64,000 nucleotides of DNA from Collimonas fungivorans (GCF_001584145.1 NZ_CP013232.1:2046001-2110000), one strand, 5' to 3'; numbered from the stretch's first letter, positions 47,316-58,970 are shown. Translations and numbers: made by a program. Notes: generated from the sequence alone by a model not told the origin.

Positions 47316-48698
47316 ATGAACTTATCGAGCCGCCCAGCGGTGCTGGACCTGATCGGCAATACCCCATTGATAGAAGTGACGCGGCTGGACACCGGCTGCT
47401 GCCAGCTGTTTCTCAAGCTGGAATCACAAAACCCGGGCGGCTCCATCAAGGACCGCATCGGTTTATCCATGATAGAAGCGGCTGAACGGGATGGCCGCCT
47501 GCAGGCTGGCGGCGTCGTGATCGAAGCTACCGCCGGCAATACCGGCCTGGGCCTGGCGCTGGTGGCTTGCGCCAAGGGCTACCGCGTGATCCTGGTGGTG
47601 CCGGACAAGATGTCGGGGGAAAAAATACAGCACCTCAAAGCGCTGGGCGCCGAAATCCATATCACCCGTTCGGACGTCGGCAAAGGCCATCCGGAGTATT
47701 ACCAGGATTATGCCGCGCGGCTGGCGCGCGAAATGCCGGGCGCCTTTTATGCCGATCAATTCAACAATCCCAGCAATCCGCTGGCGCATGAACAAAGCAC
47801 CGCCCCCGAGATCTGGGAACAGTGCGGGCACCAGCTCGACGCCATCGTCTGCGGCGTCGGCTCGGCCGGCACGCTTACCGGCCTGACACGGTTTTTCCGC
47901 AAGGCGCAGCCGGCGCTGGAGTTTGTGCTGGCCGATCCCAAGGGCTCTATCCTGGCCGAATACATCAATACCGGAAAAATAGAATCGACCCCGGGTTCTT
48001 GGGCAGTGGAGGGCATCGGCGAGGATTTTGTGCCGTCCATCGCCGACTTGTCCGGCGTCAAGCACACCTATACGATCAGCGACGAAGAAAGCTTCAGCAG
48101 CGCGCGCGAACTGGTGCGCGCCGAAGGCATCCTCGGCGGTTCCTCCACCGGCACCTTGCTGGCGGCGGCGCTGCGCTATTGCCGTGAACAGAGCCAGCCC
48201 AAGCGCGTCGTCACCATCGTCTGCGACACCGGCACGCGCTACCTGTCCAAGGTCTACAACGACAACTGGATGCACGACCAGGGCCTGCTCAAGCGCGAGA
48301 CCGTGGGCGACCTGCGCGACATCATCGGCCGCCGTTACGAAGAAGGCGGCGTCATCAGCGTGGCGCCAGGCGACACCTTGATGACCGCGTTCAACCGCAT
48401 GCGCAGCGCCGAGATTTCGCAGCTGCCAGTGATCGACGGCGCAGAGCGGCAAGTAATCGGGATTATCGACGAATCCGACTTGCTGCTGAAAGTCGCCGCC
48501 GACGCTGCCAATTTCAGCCAGCCGGTAAGCAGCACCATGACCAGCGCGATAGAAAAACTGGCGCCGACCGCAAGCGTCGATGCGCTACGCAGCACCCTGG
48601 CCCGCGGCCTGGTCGCCATCATTGCCGACGGCGACCGCTTCTACGGCCTGATTACCCGTTTCGATCTACTCAACCATCTTCGAAGGAGTCTTTCATGA
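47316..48698 (+). CDS. cbs: Cystathionine beta-synthase
   Basis: A 460-residue PLP enzyme condensing homocysteine with serine. The PLP lysine is Lys45 in NPGGSIKDRIGL; ATAGNTGLGLA and GSSTGTLLAA are the cofactor-binding loops. The C-terminal region (about 340-460) is a pair of CBS domains. No heme-binding N-terminal domain, as expected for bacteria. AGGAAGG precedes ATG. It overlaps the cystathionine lyase gene in ATGA. Confidence 0.94.
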   Translation: MNLSSRPAVLDLIGNTPLIEVTRLDTGCCQLFLKLESQNPGGSIKDRIGLSMIEAAERDGRLQAGGVVIEATAGNTGLGLALVACAKGYRVILVVPDKMSGEKIQHLKALGAEIHITRSDVGKGHPEYYQDYAARLAREMPGAFYADQFNNPSNPLAHEQSTAPEIWEQCGHQLDAIVCGVGSAGTLTGLTRFFRKAQPALEFVLADPKGSILAEYINTGKIESTPGSWAVEGIGEDFVPSIADLSGVKHTYTISDEESFSSARELVRAEGILGGSSTGTLLAAALRYCREQSQPKRVVTIVCDTGTRYLSKVYNDNWMHDQGLLKRETVGDLRDIIGRRYEEGGVISVAPGDTLMTAFNRMRSAEISQLPVIDGAERQVIGIIDESDLLLKVAADAANFSQPVSSTMTSAIEKLAPTASVDALRSTLARGLVAIIADGDRFYGLITRFDLLNHLRRSLS

Positions 48699-49894
48699 GC
48701 AACAACAAGGATAGCGGGCAACCGTCCGACCTGCATTTCGCCACACGCGTGATCCACGCCGGGCAAGCCCCCGATCCCACCACCGGCGCCATCATGCCGC
48801 CGATCTACGCCACCTCGACGTTCGTGCAGCAGAGTCCGGGCGTCAACAAGGGGCTCGACTACGGCCGTTCGCACAATCCGACGCGCTGGGCGCTGGAGCG
48901 CTGCGTGGCGGACCTGGAGCAGGGCTCGCAGGGCTTTGCCTTTGCCTCCGGCATGGCCGCCGCGGCGACCGTGCTGGAGTTGCTGGACAGCGGCGCCCAC
49001 GTGGTTGCCGGCGATGACCTGTATGGCGGCACTTACCGCCTGTTCGACAAGGTGCGCAAGCGCAGCGCCGGCTTGTCGTTCAGCTTCGTCAACCTGGTCG
49101 ACCCGGCCAACCTGCTGGCGGCGATACGGCCGGAAACCAAGATGGTCTGGGTCGAGACGCCGACCAATCCGATGCTGAAGCTGGCCGACCTGGAAGCGAT
49201 CGCCAAGATCTGCCGCGAGCGCGGCATTATCGCCGTCGCCGACAATACTTTCGCCAGCCCGATGGTGCAGCAGCCGCTGACTTTCGGTTTCGACGTCGTG
49301 CTGCACTCGACCACCAAGTACCTGAACGGCCATTCCGACATCATCGGCGGCATCGCCGTGGTCGGCCGCGAAGCGCGCCAGGCGGAATGGCTTGAGCGCC
49401 TGGCTTTCCTGCAGAATGCGGTGGGCGCCATCGCCGGGCCGTTCGACAGCTTCCTGGCTTTGCGCGGCGTCAAGACGCTGGCGCTGCGGGTCCAGCGCCA
49501 TTGCGAAAACGGGCTGGAACTGGCCAGCTGGCTGGAAAGCCAGCCGCTGGTAAAACGGGTCCATTATCCGGGCCTGGCTTCGCATCCCCAGCACGAACTG
49601 GCTCAGCGCCAGATGCAAGGTTACGGCGGCATCATCTCGGTCGAGCTCGATACCGACCTGGCCGGCGCCAAGCGCTTCCTGGAACGCTGCGAGATCTTTG
49701 CGCTGGCGGAGAGCCTGGGCGGGGTGGAAAGCCTGATCGAACATCCGGCCATCATGACCCACGCCACGATTCCGGCGGAACACCGGGCCAAGCTCGGCAT
49801 CAGCGATTCGCTGGTGCGGCTGTCGGTCGGTGTGGAAAATATCGAGGACCTGAAAACCGACATGCGCAACGCGCTGGCGGCCATCAGGCAATGA
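48695..49894 (+). CDS. Cystathionine gamma-lyase (PLP-dependent trans-sulfuration enzyme)
   Basis: A 399-residue Cys/Met-metabolism PLP enzyme. The PLP lysine is Lys208 in HSTTKYLNGHSD; SGMAAAATVLELL and ADNTFASP are typical. Coupling to cystathionine beta-synthase by a 4-bp overlap indicates it completes reverse transsulfuration, making cysteine. A gamma-synthase role cannot be excluded by sequence alone but is less likely here. Confidence 0.92.
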   Translation: MSNNKDSGQPSDLHFATRVIHAGQAPDPTTGAIMPPIYATSTFVQQSPGVNKGLDYGRSHNPTRWALERCVADLEQGSQGFAFASGMAAAATVLELLDSGAHVVAGDDLYGGTYRLFDKVRKRSAGLSFSFVNLVDPANLLAAIRPETKMVWVETPTNPMLKLADLEAIAKICRERGIIAVADNTFASPMVQQPLTFGFDVVLHSTTKYLNGHSDIIGGIAVVGREARQAEWLERLAFLQNAVGAIAGPFDSFLALRGVKTLALRVQRHCENGLELASWLESQPLVKRVHYPGLASHPQHELAQRQMQGYGGIISVELDTDLAGAKRFLERCEIFALAESLGGVESLIEHPAIMTHATIPAEHRAKLGISDSLVRLSVGVENIEDLKTDMRNALAAIRQ

Positions 49895-50427
49895 GCGACG
49901 GCATGCACGACTGGGAGACGCGTGTCGCTGCGCTCTGGAAGCAGGTCGACTCGGTGACGCCGGAGCAGCTGGTCAGCCGCATCGATCTGCTGGCGGCCGA
50001 GCGGCCTGCAGATGACGCCCTGGCTTTATTCGAGCGCGCCTGCGCGCGCGACACGGCCGGGCTGGAATCGGCGGCGGAGCCGCTGTACCGGGCGGCGCTG
50101 GCAAGCCAGGGCCTCGATCCTTACCGCCAGGCGCGAGCCTCGATCCAGCTTGGCAGCACCTTGCGTCTGCTGGGGCAACTGGATGAGAGCGAACGTTTGC
50201 TGGCCGCGCAGCTTCAGCGCTACGCCGATGCTGCATATGGCAAGGCTCTGTACGATGAAACGCGCGCTACGCTTGCGCTGACTTACCTGCTGCAGGGAAG
50301 GGCGGCGGAAGCCGCCTGCCTGGCGCTGGCTACGCTGGCGCCGCATTTGTCCCGCTACAATCGTTCGGTGGCGGCTAACGCTGCTGAAATCCTGAAGAAT
50401 ACCGCCACTGCTTCCAACTGGTCCTGA
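49891..50427 (+). CDS. Tetratricopeptide-repeat protein
   Basis: A 178-residue soluble helical protein resembling the TPR_5 family. Residues 40-150 form about three helix-turn-helix repeats (PLYRAALASQGLDPYRQARASIQLGSTLRLLGQLDESERLL). It overlaps the lyase stop by 4 bp, so it belongs to the transsulfuration operon. No enzymatic motif; a scaffolding or regulatory role is a guess. Confidence 0.8.
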   Translation: MSDGMHDWETRVAALWKQVDSVTPEQLVSRIDLLAAERPADDALALFERACARDTAGLESAAEPLYRAALASQGLDPYRQARASIQLGSTLRLLGQLDESERLLAAQLQRYADAAYGKALYDETRATLALTYLLQGRAAEAACLALATLAPHLSRYNRSVAANAAEILKNTATASNWS

Positions 50428-50447
50428 TCCTGCATTCAACCAAGGAT

Positions 50448-50484
50448 CCGGGCCGCTCGCCCGATGTGCAAGCAAGCGGCCCGG
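50448..50484. terminator. Hairpin between convergent TPR and M4 protease genes
   Basis: CCGGGCCGCT (50448-50457) pairs with AGCGGCCCGG (50475-50484). No long T-run on either side, so efficiency is uncertain, but the position suits a bidirectional terminator. Confidence 0.5.
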
Positions 50485-50502
50485 GTTCGCCTCGTCTGCC
50501 GC

Positions 50503-52316
<1,814 letters not shown>

Positions 52317-52755
52317 GTTATCTCACTCTCTTTAAATGGATGCGTGGATATTTCATAAGATTGACCAGATACTTCGCGAACAAAAACACTACCGGCAGTC
52401 CAGGACGGTTCCCGACCCGATCGATTGGTGCGCTGGATCGCTTGCGGCTATTGCGATTGATTCAGCGTGTACGAAGAGCCGTTGACCACCAGGACGGCGG
52501 CGATGACTTTCACAAATCAAATACGTGACTAAAGTTACGTATTGTTACAAAATGAATGCCATGCGGCAACATACCTGCATTCCCAATGCCTAGACAGCTG
52601 TCATTTCTTACAGGGTGGCGCGGCGCCGGATTGCCGGCGAAGGAGGGAGACGGGAAGATATTTCGCAGTCGGACAACCGCAAGAAACGTTAAGAGTCCTG
52701 TTCTGTCGAAGTACAATTACAGATATACAAAACGTTTCATTGAATGGAGAGAAAA
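52317..52755. other. Divergent region between M4 protease and CVNH gene
   Basis: About 440 bp without a supported gene. It contains the dyad at 52520-52543. AT content rises toward the CVNH gene, consistent with its promoter. Confidence 0.4.
52520..52543. promoter_or_regulatory. 24-bp near-perfect dyad
   Basis: AATACGT and ACGTATT are exact 7-bp inverted arms around GACTAAAGTT, which itself is nearly symmetric. It lies in the divergent region and could serve either gene. The binding protein is unknown. Confidence 0.4.
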
Positions 52756-53340
52756 ATGAAAATCAAATCCATGTTGGGCCTGATTGCCTGCTGCGGTTCG
52801 TTCGCCGCCTGTGCCGCAAGCCCGTATGACGACGGTTATCCCCAATACCCATCTGCCGCGCCCGGCTACTATGGCGATGCGCCTGTTGTCGCTTATGGCG
52901 GATACGGCGATTCTCCTTCGTACGGCGACCGCAATGACGATCGTTATGGCGGCCGCGACAATTGGACGCCGCCCGGCAGCTACCGCGATTCCTGCCGCGA
53001 TATCGTGGTCCGGCGCGGCATGCTGGAAGCCACCTGCGGCGGCGACAATGGCGGCAGAAGGACGTCGATCCCGCTGTCTTCCTGCCGTAGCGGCAGTTTT
53101 GATAATATAAACGGCAACCTGCAATGTGCTGGCGGCGGTCGTGACTACGGTCGTTCCAACAGAGACGTGCCACCGGGGAGCTACCTCCAATCTTGTTCGG
53201 ATATCGGGGTTCGCGGCGGTGTATTGGAAGCAACCTGTGGCGGCAGAGACAACAGCAGGATACGGTCGTCGATCTCCGTGCGTTCCTGCAGGAGCGGCAG
53301 CTTCGCCAATATCAACGGCTACCTGCAATGCGACCGCTAG
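52756..53340 (+). CDS. Exported two-repeat cyanovirin-N-like (CVNH) protein
   Basis: A 194-residue protein: signal or lipoprotein leader (MKIKSMLGLIACCGSFAACA), a Tyr/Gly/Pro/Asp-rich linker (about 22-72), then two homologous units at about 73-124 and 140-192. Each reads GSY-x-x-SC...LEATCGG...SCRSGSF-x-NINGxLQC, the CVNH pattern, with Cys at 80, 94, 110, 124 and 147, 161, 178, 192. CVNH proteins bind high-mannose glycans. GGAGAG favours ATG 52756 over 52744. Confidence 0.85.
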   Translation: MKIKSMLGLIACCGSFAACAASPYDDGYPQYPSAAPGYYGDAPVVAYGGYGDSPSYGDRNDDRYGGRDNWTPPGSYRDSCRDIVVRRGMLEATCGGDNGGRRTSIPLSSCRSGSFDNINGNLQCAGGGRDYGRSNRDVPPGSYLQSCSDIGVRGGVLEATCGGRDNSRIRSSISVRSCRSGSFANINGYLQCDR

Positions 53341-53344
53341 CCAA

Positions 53345-54265
53345 TCAAAGCAGCTCCACGCTCAGCAGGTTGAGGTAGCAGCTTTCGCGCGTAGTGCCGA
53401 CAAAGTCGGCCAGATACGATTGCTGCGACATCTCCGGCAGGCAGGCGGCATACAGCCGCCCGGTCAGGCCGGCGGCGGTGATCCTCTTGGCCAGCACATA
53501 GTCACGTGTCAGGTAGTTCTGCGCAGCCCAGATCGGCAAGGTAGCGATGCCGCGCCGGCTGGCGACCAGCTGCAGCATCGCCACCGTCAGTTCGGTGGTG
53601 CGGCGCGCGGTCTGGATGCCGGCCGGCTTCAATACCTGGCGTACCACATCCAGCATGTCGTCCGGCACCGGATAGGTAATCAGCGTGTAGCCGGCGAAAT
53701 CTTCCGCCACCAGATATTCCTTGCCCGCCAGCGGATGGTCGTGCGCCACCAGCGCCACGATCTCGAAACTGAACAAGGCGTGGTAATCGACTTTTTCATC
53801 GGGATCGACTTCCGCCACGATCGCGACATCGGCGCGATGTTCATATAACAGCCCGACCGGATCGGCCTGGAAGCCGGAGACGATATCCAGCTCCACTTCC
53901 GGCCAGCGCTTGCGGAAGATATCCATGGCCGGCATCAGCCAGTCGAAGCAGGTATGGCATTCCACCGCAATCCGCAGCTGGCCGGCCACGCCTTGCGCCA
54001 GCCGCACCAGGTCACGCTCGCTTTCCGCCACCTGCGGCAATACCGCATCCGCCAGTTTCAGCAAACGTTCGCCGGCCGGGGTAAACCGTACCGGCACCGA
54101 TTTACGTTCGAACAGGGTGGTGCCATGGTGATCTTCCAGCTGCTTGATCTGGTGCGACAGCGCCGACTGGGTAACGTTGAGCAGCGTCGCCGCGCGCAGC
54201 AGGTTGCCGGCTTCGCGCAGGGCATGCAGAGTTTTCAGGTGGCGTAATTCCAGGATGGATTGCAT
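53345..54265 (-). CDS. metR: LysR-type activator of methionine genes
   Basis: A 306-residue regulator that in enterobacteria uses homocysteine as coactivator for metE. It opens LELRHLKTLHALREAGNLLRAATLLNVTQSALSHQIKQLEDHHG, and the effector domain has VECHTCFDWLMPAMDIFRKRWPEVELDI, typical of MetR. It is divergent from metE with a 135-bp intergenic space, the conserved arrangement. No perfect TGAA-N5-TTCA site was seen there. Confidence 0.93.
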   Translation of the reverse strand: MQSILELRHLKTLHALREAGNLLRAATLLNVTQSALSHQIKQLEDHHGTTLFERKSVPVRFTPAGERLLKLADAVLPQVAESERDLVRLAQGVAGQLRIAVECHTCFDWLMPAMDIFRKRWPEVELDIVSGFQADPVGLLYEHRADVAIVAEVDPDEKVDYHALFSFEIVALVAHDHPLAGKEYLVAEDFAGYTLITYPVPDDMLDVVRQVLKPAGIQTARRTTELTVAMLQLVASRRGIATLPIWAAQNYLTRDYVLAKRITAAGLTGRLYAACLPEMSQQSYLADFVGTTRESCYLNLLSVELL

Positions 54266-54400
54266 ATTGATTGCTTAGTTGATAATTAAAATTCGGTGTA
54301 TTAGTAAAATTCAAGTTGATTCTTAATATTTATCGTTTGAATCATAATCCAAGCTGGCCCAACATGCGAGACATCGAACTTGTTTTTTATGGAGATAAAG

Positions 54401-56689
54401 ATGGCATTGGCACACGTATTAGGGTTTCCGCGCATCGGCGCTCACCGCGAACTGAAATTCGCCCAAGAGTCGTTCTGGAAGGGCGCTTCCGATGAAGCGG
54501 CTTTGCGCGCCACCGGTGCCACGCTGCGCGCCCGCCACTGGCAGGCGCAGGCCGATGCCGGCCTGGATTTCGTCACCGTCGGCGATTTCGCCTGGTACGA
54601 CCAGGTGCTGGGCACGCTGGCCTTGCTGGGCGCGATTCCAAGCCGCTTCGGCTTTGCTCCGAAACAGCTGACCCTGGCTGACTATTTCACCCTGGCGCGC
54701 GGCAGCAAGCAGCACTTCGCGATGGAAATGACCAAGTGGTTCGACACCAACTATCACTACCTGGTGCCGGAATGGACTGCCGATGTGCAGTTCGACGGCG
54801 GCGTTGACTGGCTGCATGATGAAATCGCCGAAGCGCGCGCCCTTGGTCATAAGGTAAAAGTGGCGCTGGTCGGTCCGCTGACCTTGCTGTACCAGGGCAA
54901 GATCAAGTCCGGCCTGGGCCACAAACTGGACCTGCTGCCTAAAGTGGTGGCCGGCTACCAGCAGCTGCTGCAGCGCTTGCACGCCGCCGGCATCGAATCG
55001 GTGCAGATCGACGAGCCGATCCTGGCGCTGGAGCTGGACGCCGCCTGGCGCAACGCTTTTGCACCGGTCTATGCACAGTTGGCTGATACCGCGCCGGCCT
55101 TGTTGTTGACTACTTATTTCGGTGAAGTCAGCGAACACGCTGAGCTGCTGCGTTCGCTGCCGGTAGCCGGTGTCCACCTGGACCTGGTGCGCGGCGCCGG
55201 GCAGCTGGAACAGATCGCTGCCGGCTGGCCGCAAGACAAGGTGTTGTCGCTGGGCGTGGTCGACGGCCGCAACCTGTGGCGTACCGATCTCGACCAGGTG
55301 CTGACCAGCCTCAAGCCTTTGCAGGCGCAACTGGGCGACCGCTTGTGGGTGGCTTCAAGCTGCTCCTTGCTGCATGTGCCAGTGGACCTGGCCAACGAAC
55401 CCAAGCTCGACGACGAACTGAAAAGCTGGCTGGCGTTCGCCACCCAGAAGCTGGCGGAAATCGTCGCCCTCAAGCAAGCCTTGAACGGCAACACGGCAGA
55501 AGTCGAAGCGCAGTTCGTCGCTTCGCGCGCTGCCCAGGCCAGCCGCCGCAGCTCGAGCCGCATCCACAATCCGCTGGTGCAAAAGCGCCTGGCCGCGGTG
55601 ACTGCCGCCGATGCCGAGCGCTCCGCCGGTTTTGCCGCGCGCATCGCCAAGCAGCAAGCCAAATGGCAGCTGCCGGCTTTCCCGACCACCACCATCGGTT
55701 CTTTCCCGCAGACCGCGGAAATCCGCCAGGCGCGCGCCGCCTACAAGCGCGGCGAGATCGGCCACCTGGATTACCTCGACAAGATGCGCGAAGAAATCCG
55801 CGTCGTGGTGGAGAAGCAGGAACAGCTTGGCCTTGACGTGCTGGTGCACGGCGAGCCGGAGCGCAACGACATGGTGGAGTATTTCGGCGAACAGCTGTGG
55901 GGCTACACTTTCACCGCCAACGGCTGGGTGCAAAGCTACGGCTCGCGCTGCGTCAAGCCGCCAATCATTTATGGCGACGTATATCGCCCGGAAGCGATGA
56001 CTGTCGGCTGGAGCCAGTTTGCCCAGACTCTCACCTCGAAGCCGATGAAGGGCATGCTGACCGGCCCGGTGACCATGCTGCAATGGTCCTTCGTGCGCGA
56101 CGACCAGCCGCGCGAAACCACGGCGCTGCAAATCGCCTTGGCGCTGCGCGACGAAGTGTGCGACCTGGAAAAGGCCAACATCGGCATGATCCAGATCGAC
56201 GAACCGGCGTTCCGCGAAGGCTTGCCGCTGAAATCGCGCGACTGGCCGCATTACCTGGACTGGGCGGTGCGCGCATTCAAGATCAGCGCGGCCGGCGTCG
56301 GCGACGAAACCCAGATCCACACCCACATGTGCTATTCGGAATTCAACGACATCCTGCCGTGGATCGCCGCGATGGACGCCGACGTCATCACGATCGAGAC
56401 TTCGCGTTCGGACATGGAACTGCTGGACGGTTTTGGCCAGTTCGCCTATCCCAACGATATCGGCCCTGGCGTCTACGACATCCACTCGCCGCGCGTGCCG
56501 CAAGTCGACGAAATGGAACGTTTGCTGCGCAAGGCGCGCGGCGTGATTCCCGATGCGCGCTTGTGGGTCAATCCGGATTGCGGCCTGAAAACCCGCGGCT
56601 GGCCTGAGACTTACGAGGCGTTGGAGAACATGGTGCTGGCGGCCAAGCGCTTGCGTGAGACGGTAGAGCAGGAACGCAAGGCAGCGTAA
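54401..56689 (+). CDS. metE: Cobalamin-independent methionine synthase
   Basis: A 762-residue enzyme transferring methyl from methyl-tetrahydrofolate polyglutamate to homocysteine. Two TIM barrels: N-terminal [21 protein letters not shown]-terminal from [16 protein letters not shown]. Zinc ligands are in HTHMCYSEF and [11 protein letters not shown]. Start ATG 54401 has GGAG at 54390-54393. Presumably activated by the divergent MetR; no B12 riboswitch in the short upstream region. Confidence 0.97.
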   Translation: MALAHVLGFPRIGAHRELKFAQESFWKGASDEAALRATGATLRARHWQAQADAGLDFVTVGDFAWYDQVLGTLALLGAIPSRFGFAPKQLTLADYFTLARGSKQHFAMEMTKWFDTNYHYLVPEWTADVQFDGGVDWLHDEIAEARALGHKVKVALVGPLTLLYQGKIKSGLGHKLDLLPKVVAGYQQLLQRLHAAGIESVQIDEPILALELDAAWRNAFAPVYAQLADTAPALLLTTYFGEVSEHAELLRSLPVAGVHLDLVRGAGQLEQIAAGWPQDKVLSLGVVDGRNLWRTDLDQVLTSLKPLQAQLGDRLWVASSCSLLHVPVDLANEPKLDDELKSWLAFATQKLAEIVALKQALNGNTAEVEAQFVASRAAQASRRSSSRIHNPLVQKRLAAVTAADAERSAGFAARIAKQQAKWQLPAFPTTTIGSFPQTAEIRQARAAYKRGEIGHLDYLDKMREEIRVVVEKQEQLGLDVLVHGEPERNDMVEYFGEQLWGYTFTANGWVQSYGSRCVKPPIIYGDVYRPEAMTVGWSQFAQTLTSKPMKGMLTGPVTMLQWSFVRDDQPRETTALQIALALRDEVCDLEKANIGMIQIDEPAFREGLPLKSRDWPHYLDWAVRAFKISAAGVGDETQIHTHMCYSEFNDILPWIAAMDADVITIETSRSDMELLDGFGQFAYPNDIGPGVYDIHSPRVPQVDEMERLLRKARGVIPDARLWVNPDCGLKTRGWPETYEALENMVLAAKRLRETVEQERKAA

Positions 56690-56697
56690 AGCTGAAT

Positions 56698-56734
56698 GAA
56701 AAAAAGGAGCGAGTAATACTCGCCCCTTTTTTTT
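56698..56734. terminator. Bidirectional terminator between metE and the ClpP-like gene
   Basis: A-run, GG, GCGAG (56709-56713), TAATA loop, CTCGC (56719-56723), CC, T8. A- and T-runs on both sides allow termination in both directions of the convergent genes. Confidence 0.85.
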
Positions 56735-56763
56735 AAGCTGTTGCGATTGGTAGCAATCCTGCC

Positions 56764-57342
56764 TTAAGAAACTTCCTTGGCGCTGACGATGGATTTGGAC
56801 ACCAGGCCATACTCTATCGCTTCCGGCGCCGACATCCAGAAATCGCGGTCGATATCGGCCGTTACCTTTTCCAGCTTTTGCCCGGTTTCCTTGGCGATCA
56901 GGGCGCCGATCCTTTCGCGCACGCGGATGATTTCGCGCGCCTGGATGGCGATATCGGAAGCCTGTCCGCCGACGCCGCCGCTTGGCTGATGGATCAGGAA
57001 GCGCGTGTTTTGCAGGCAGAAACGGCGTTCCTTGGGCACCGACAGGAACACGTTGACCGCGGCGCTGCCGACCCAGCCGCTGCCTATCATGTTGACCGGC
57101 GCATCGATGAAGCGGATCACGTCATGGATCACATCGCCAGATTCCACGTGGCCGCCCGGCGAACAGACCAGGAAATTGATCGGCGCCTTGGATTCGCCGG
57201 AGAGGGCGATCAATTGGCGCACGGTATCGCGCGCTACGGTGTCGTTGATCTGGCCGAACAGCAGTACGGTGCGTGACTTGAACGCTTTCTCTTCCAGGAA
57301 GGCGTCGCGCTGGGATGCATTGGTTTCCACTTTTTCTTCCAT
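56764..57342 (-). CDS. ClpP-like serine protease, atypical paralogue
   Basis: A 192-residue protein of the ClpP/crotonase fold, without ClpX nearby. HQPSGGVGGQASDIAIQAREI (His118) matches ClpP, and DIDRDFWMSAPEAIEYGLV carries the likely Asp. The nucleophile region reads GSGWVGSAAVNVFL: the Ser (about 93) sits two positions earlier than in the GQAASMGAFL of housekeeping ClpP, and a two-residue deletion follows. It is therefore a divergent ClpP subgroup; activity and partner ATPase are unclear. Confidence 0.83.
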   Translation of the reverse strand: MEEKVETNASQRDAFLEEKAFKSRTVLLFGQINDTVARDTVRQLIALSGESKAPINFLVCSPGGHVESGDVIHDVIRFIDAPVNMIGSGWVGSAAVNVFLSVPKERRFCLQNTRFLIHQPSGGVGGQASDIAIQAREIIRVRERIGALIAKETGQKLEKVTADIDRDFWMSAPEAIEYGLVSKSIVSAKEVS

Positions 57343-57396
57343 GATGTACCTCTAAGGTGTTGGGGAGTTCATTAACCGCAAAAGAGCCAGTGTAAA

Positions 57397-57426
57397 CCAA
57401 AAAGCCCCCGCAAATCGCGGAGGCTT
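57397..57426 (-). terminator. Terminator of the metNIQ operon
   Basis: On the minus strand AAGCC-CCGC-GATTT-GCGG-GGCTT with one mismatch, followed by TTTTTGG. It starts 36 bp after the metQ stop. Confidence 0.75.
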
Positions 57427-57461
57427 CTTTTGTTATTGCTGTCTGACTGTGGTCAGGGCGA

Positions 57462-58271
57462 TCAGAAGGCGGGTACTACTGCACCCTTGTATTTCTCTTC
57501 AATGAATTTCTTCACTTCCGGCGAGTTCAAGGCCGCGGCCAGTTTCTTGACGGCGGCGCTGTCCTTGTTGTCCGGACGGGCGACCAGCAGGTTGGCGTAA
57601 GGCGAATTGGCATCTTCGATGAACAGCGAATCCTTGACCGGATTGAGTTTGGCTTCGATCGCATAGTTGGTGTTGATCAGGGCCAGGTCGACCTGGTTCA
57701 GCACGCGCGGCAGGGTGGCTGCTTCCAGTTCCTTGAACTTCAGGTGCTTGGGATTCTCGATGATGTCCTTTTGGGTCGCCGAGATATTGCCAGGGTCCTT
57801 CAGTTTCAGCAGGCCCTGGCGCGACAGCAGCAGCAAGGCGCGGCCGGAATTAGATGGGTCGTTCGGAATGGCGACCGTGGCGCCGTCCGGCAAGTCGGCC
57901 AGTTTCTTGTACTTGGTCGAATAACCGGCGAACGGCTCGACGTGGACCTTGGTGATCACTACTTCGATATCGTTCTTGTGGCTCTTCTTGAATTCGTTCA
58001 GATAGGGCTGGTGCAGGAAGAAGTTGCCGTCGACCCGTTTCTCGTTGGTCTGCACTGCCGGCTGGATATAGTCGGTGAACACCTTGACCTGCAGGTCGAC
58101 GCCTTCCTTGGCCAGGATCGGTTTGACGAAATCGAGGATTTCCGCATGCGGCACCGGCGTGGCGGCGATCACCAGCTTGTCGGCGGCTTGCGCCGGCGCG
58201 GCGGCGATCAGGCTGAAGGTAGAGAACACGGCCGCAGCCAGTCCCAGAGACAGTGAAAATTTGCGTGACAT
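57462..58271 (-). CDS. metQ: Methionine ABC transporter substrate-binding protein
   Basis: A 269-residue periplasmic binding protein. Signal peptide to APAQAADKL, then the NlpA-type domain: LVIAATPVPHAEILDFVKPILAKEGVDLQVK and FFLHQPYLNEFKK. ALINTNYAIEA contributes to the methionine site in the family. No lipobox Cys is seen, so the protein is probably soluble. Last gene of metN-metI-metQ. Confidence 0.94.
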   Translation of the reverse strand: MSRKFSLSLGLAAAVFSTFSLIAAAPAQAADKLVIAATPVPHAEILDFVKPILAKEGVDLQVKVFTDYIQPAVQTNEKRVDGNFFLHQPYLNEFKKSHKNDIEVVITKVHVEPFAGYSTKYKKLADLPDGATVAIPNDPSNSGRALLLLSRQGLLKLKDPGNISATQKDIIENPKHLKFKELEAATLPRVLNQVDLALINTNYAIEAKLNPVKDSLFIEDANSPYANLLVARPDNKDSAAVKKLAAALNSPEVKKFIEEKYKGAVVPAF

Positions 58272-58310
58272 ATAAACTCCCTTTTTTTGATTTTAAAAAA
58301 AACAGAAAAA

Positions 58311-58970
58311 TTACTTGCGCGTGAAATGCTGCACCAGCCGGTCGCCGGAAAACTGCAGCGCCTGCACCAGCACCACCAGCACCGCAACCGTGGTGACCAT
58401 GACTTCGGTCTGGAAGCGCTGGTAGCCGAAGCGGATCGCCAGGTCGCCCAGGCCGCCGCCGCCGATCACGCCGGACATGGCGGCATACGACATCAGGGCA
58501 ATCGCGGTGACGGTAGTGGCGGCGATCAGGCCGGGCAGGGCTTCCGGCAGCAGCGCGCCGAAGATGATCTGGCGCTTGTTGGCGCCCATGGCCTGGCAGG
58601 CTTCCACCACGCCGCGGTCGATTTCGCGCAACACGTTTTCCACCAGGCGCGCGAAGAACGGCGCGGTGCCCAGCACCAGCGGCGGAATCGCGCCCTGCAC
58701 GCCGAGCGAAGTGCCGACCAGGATTACCGTGACCGGGATCATCACGATCAGCAGGATCAGGAATGGCACCGAGCGCAGCACGTTGACGACCAGCGACAAC
58801 GCCCGGTAGATGCCGCGCTGTTCCAGCAGCTGGCGTTTGCCGGTAATGAACAGCAGGATGCCGAGCGGCAGTCCGAGCAGTATCGTGAACAGCAGGGAAA
58901 AGCCGGTCATGGCCAGGGTTTCCCAGGTGGCTTGCCAGATGTCGCCCCAGTCGATGAGAGAGAAGTCCAT
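58311..58970 (-). CDS. metI: Methionine ABC transporter permease
   Basis: A 219-residue inner-membrane permease with five predicted helices. The EAA loop reads EACQAMGANKRQIIFGALLPEALPGL (about 145-170), which docks MetN. MSYAAMSGVIGGGGLGDLAIRFGYQRFQTEVM is diagnostic for MetI. Its ATG shares a base with the metN stop. Confidence 0.95.
   Translation of the reverse strand: MDFSLIDWGDIWQATWETLAMTGFSLLFTILLGLPLGILLFITGKRQLLEQRGIYRALSLVVNVLRSVPFLILLIVMIPVTVILVGTSLGVQGAIPPLVLGTAPFFARLVENVLREIDRGVVEACQAMGANKRQIIFGALLPEALPGLIAATTVTAIALMSYAAMSGVIGGGGLGDLAIRFGYQRFQTEVMVTTVAVLVVLVQALQFSGDRLVQHFTRK

Noticed and set aside
54266..54400. Possible MetR binding site between metR and metE
   Set aside because: Only partial matches to TGAA-N5-TTCA were found (for example TGATTC-N16-GAATCA at 54317-54344), so no site is called despite the expected regulation.
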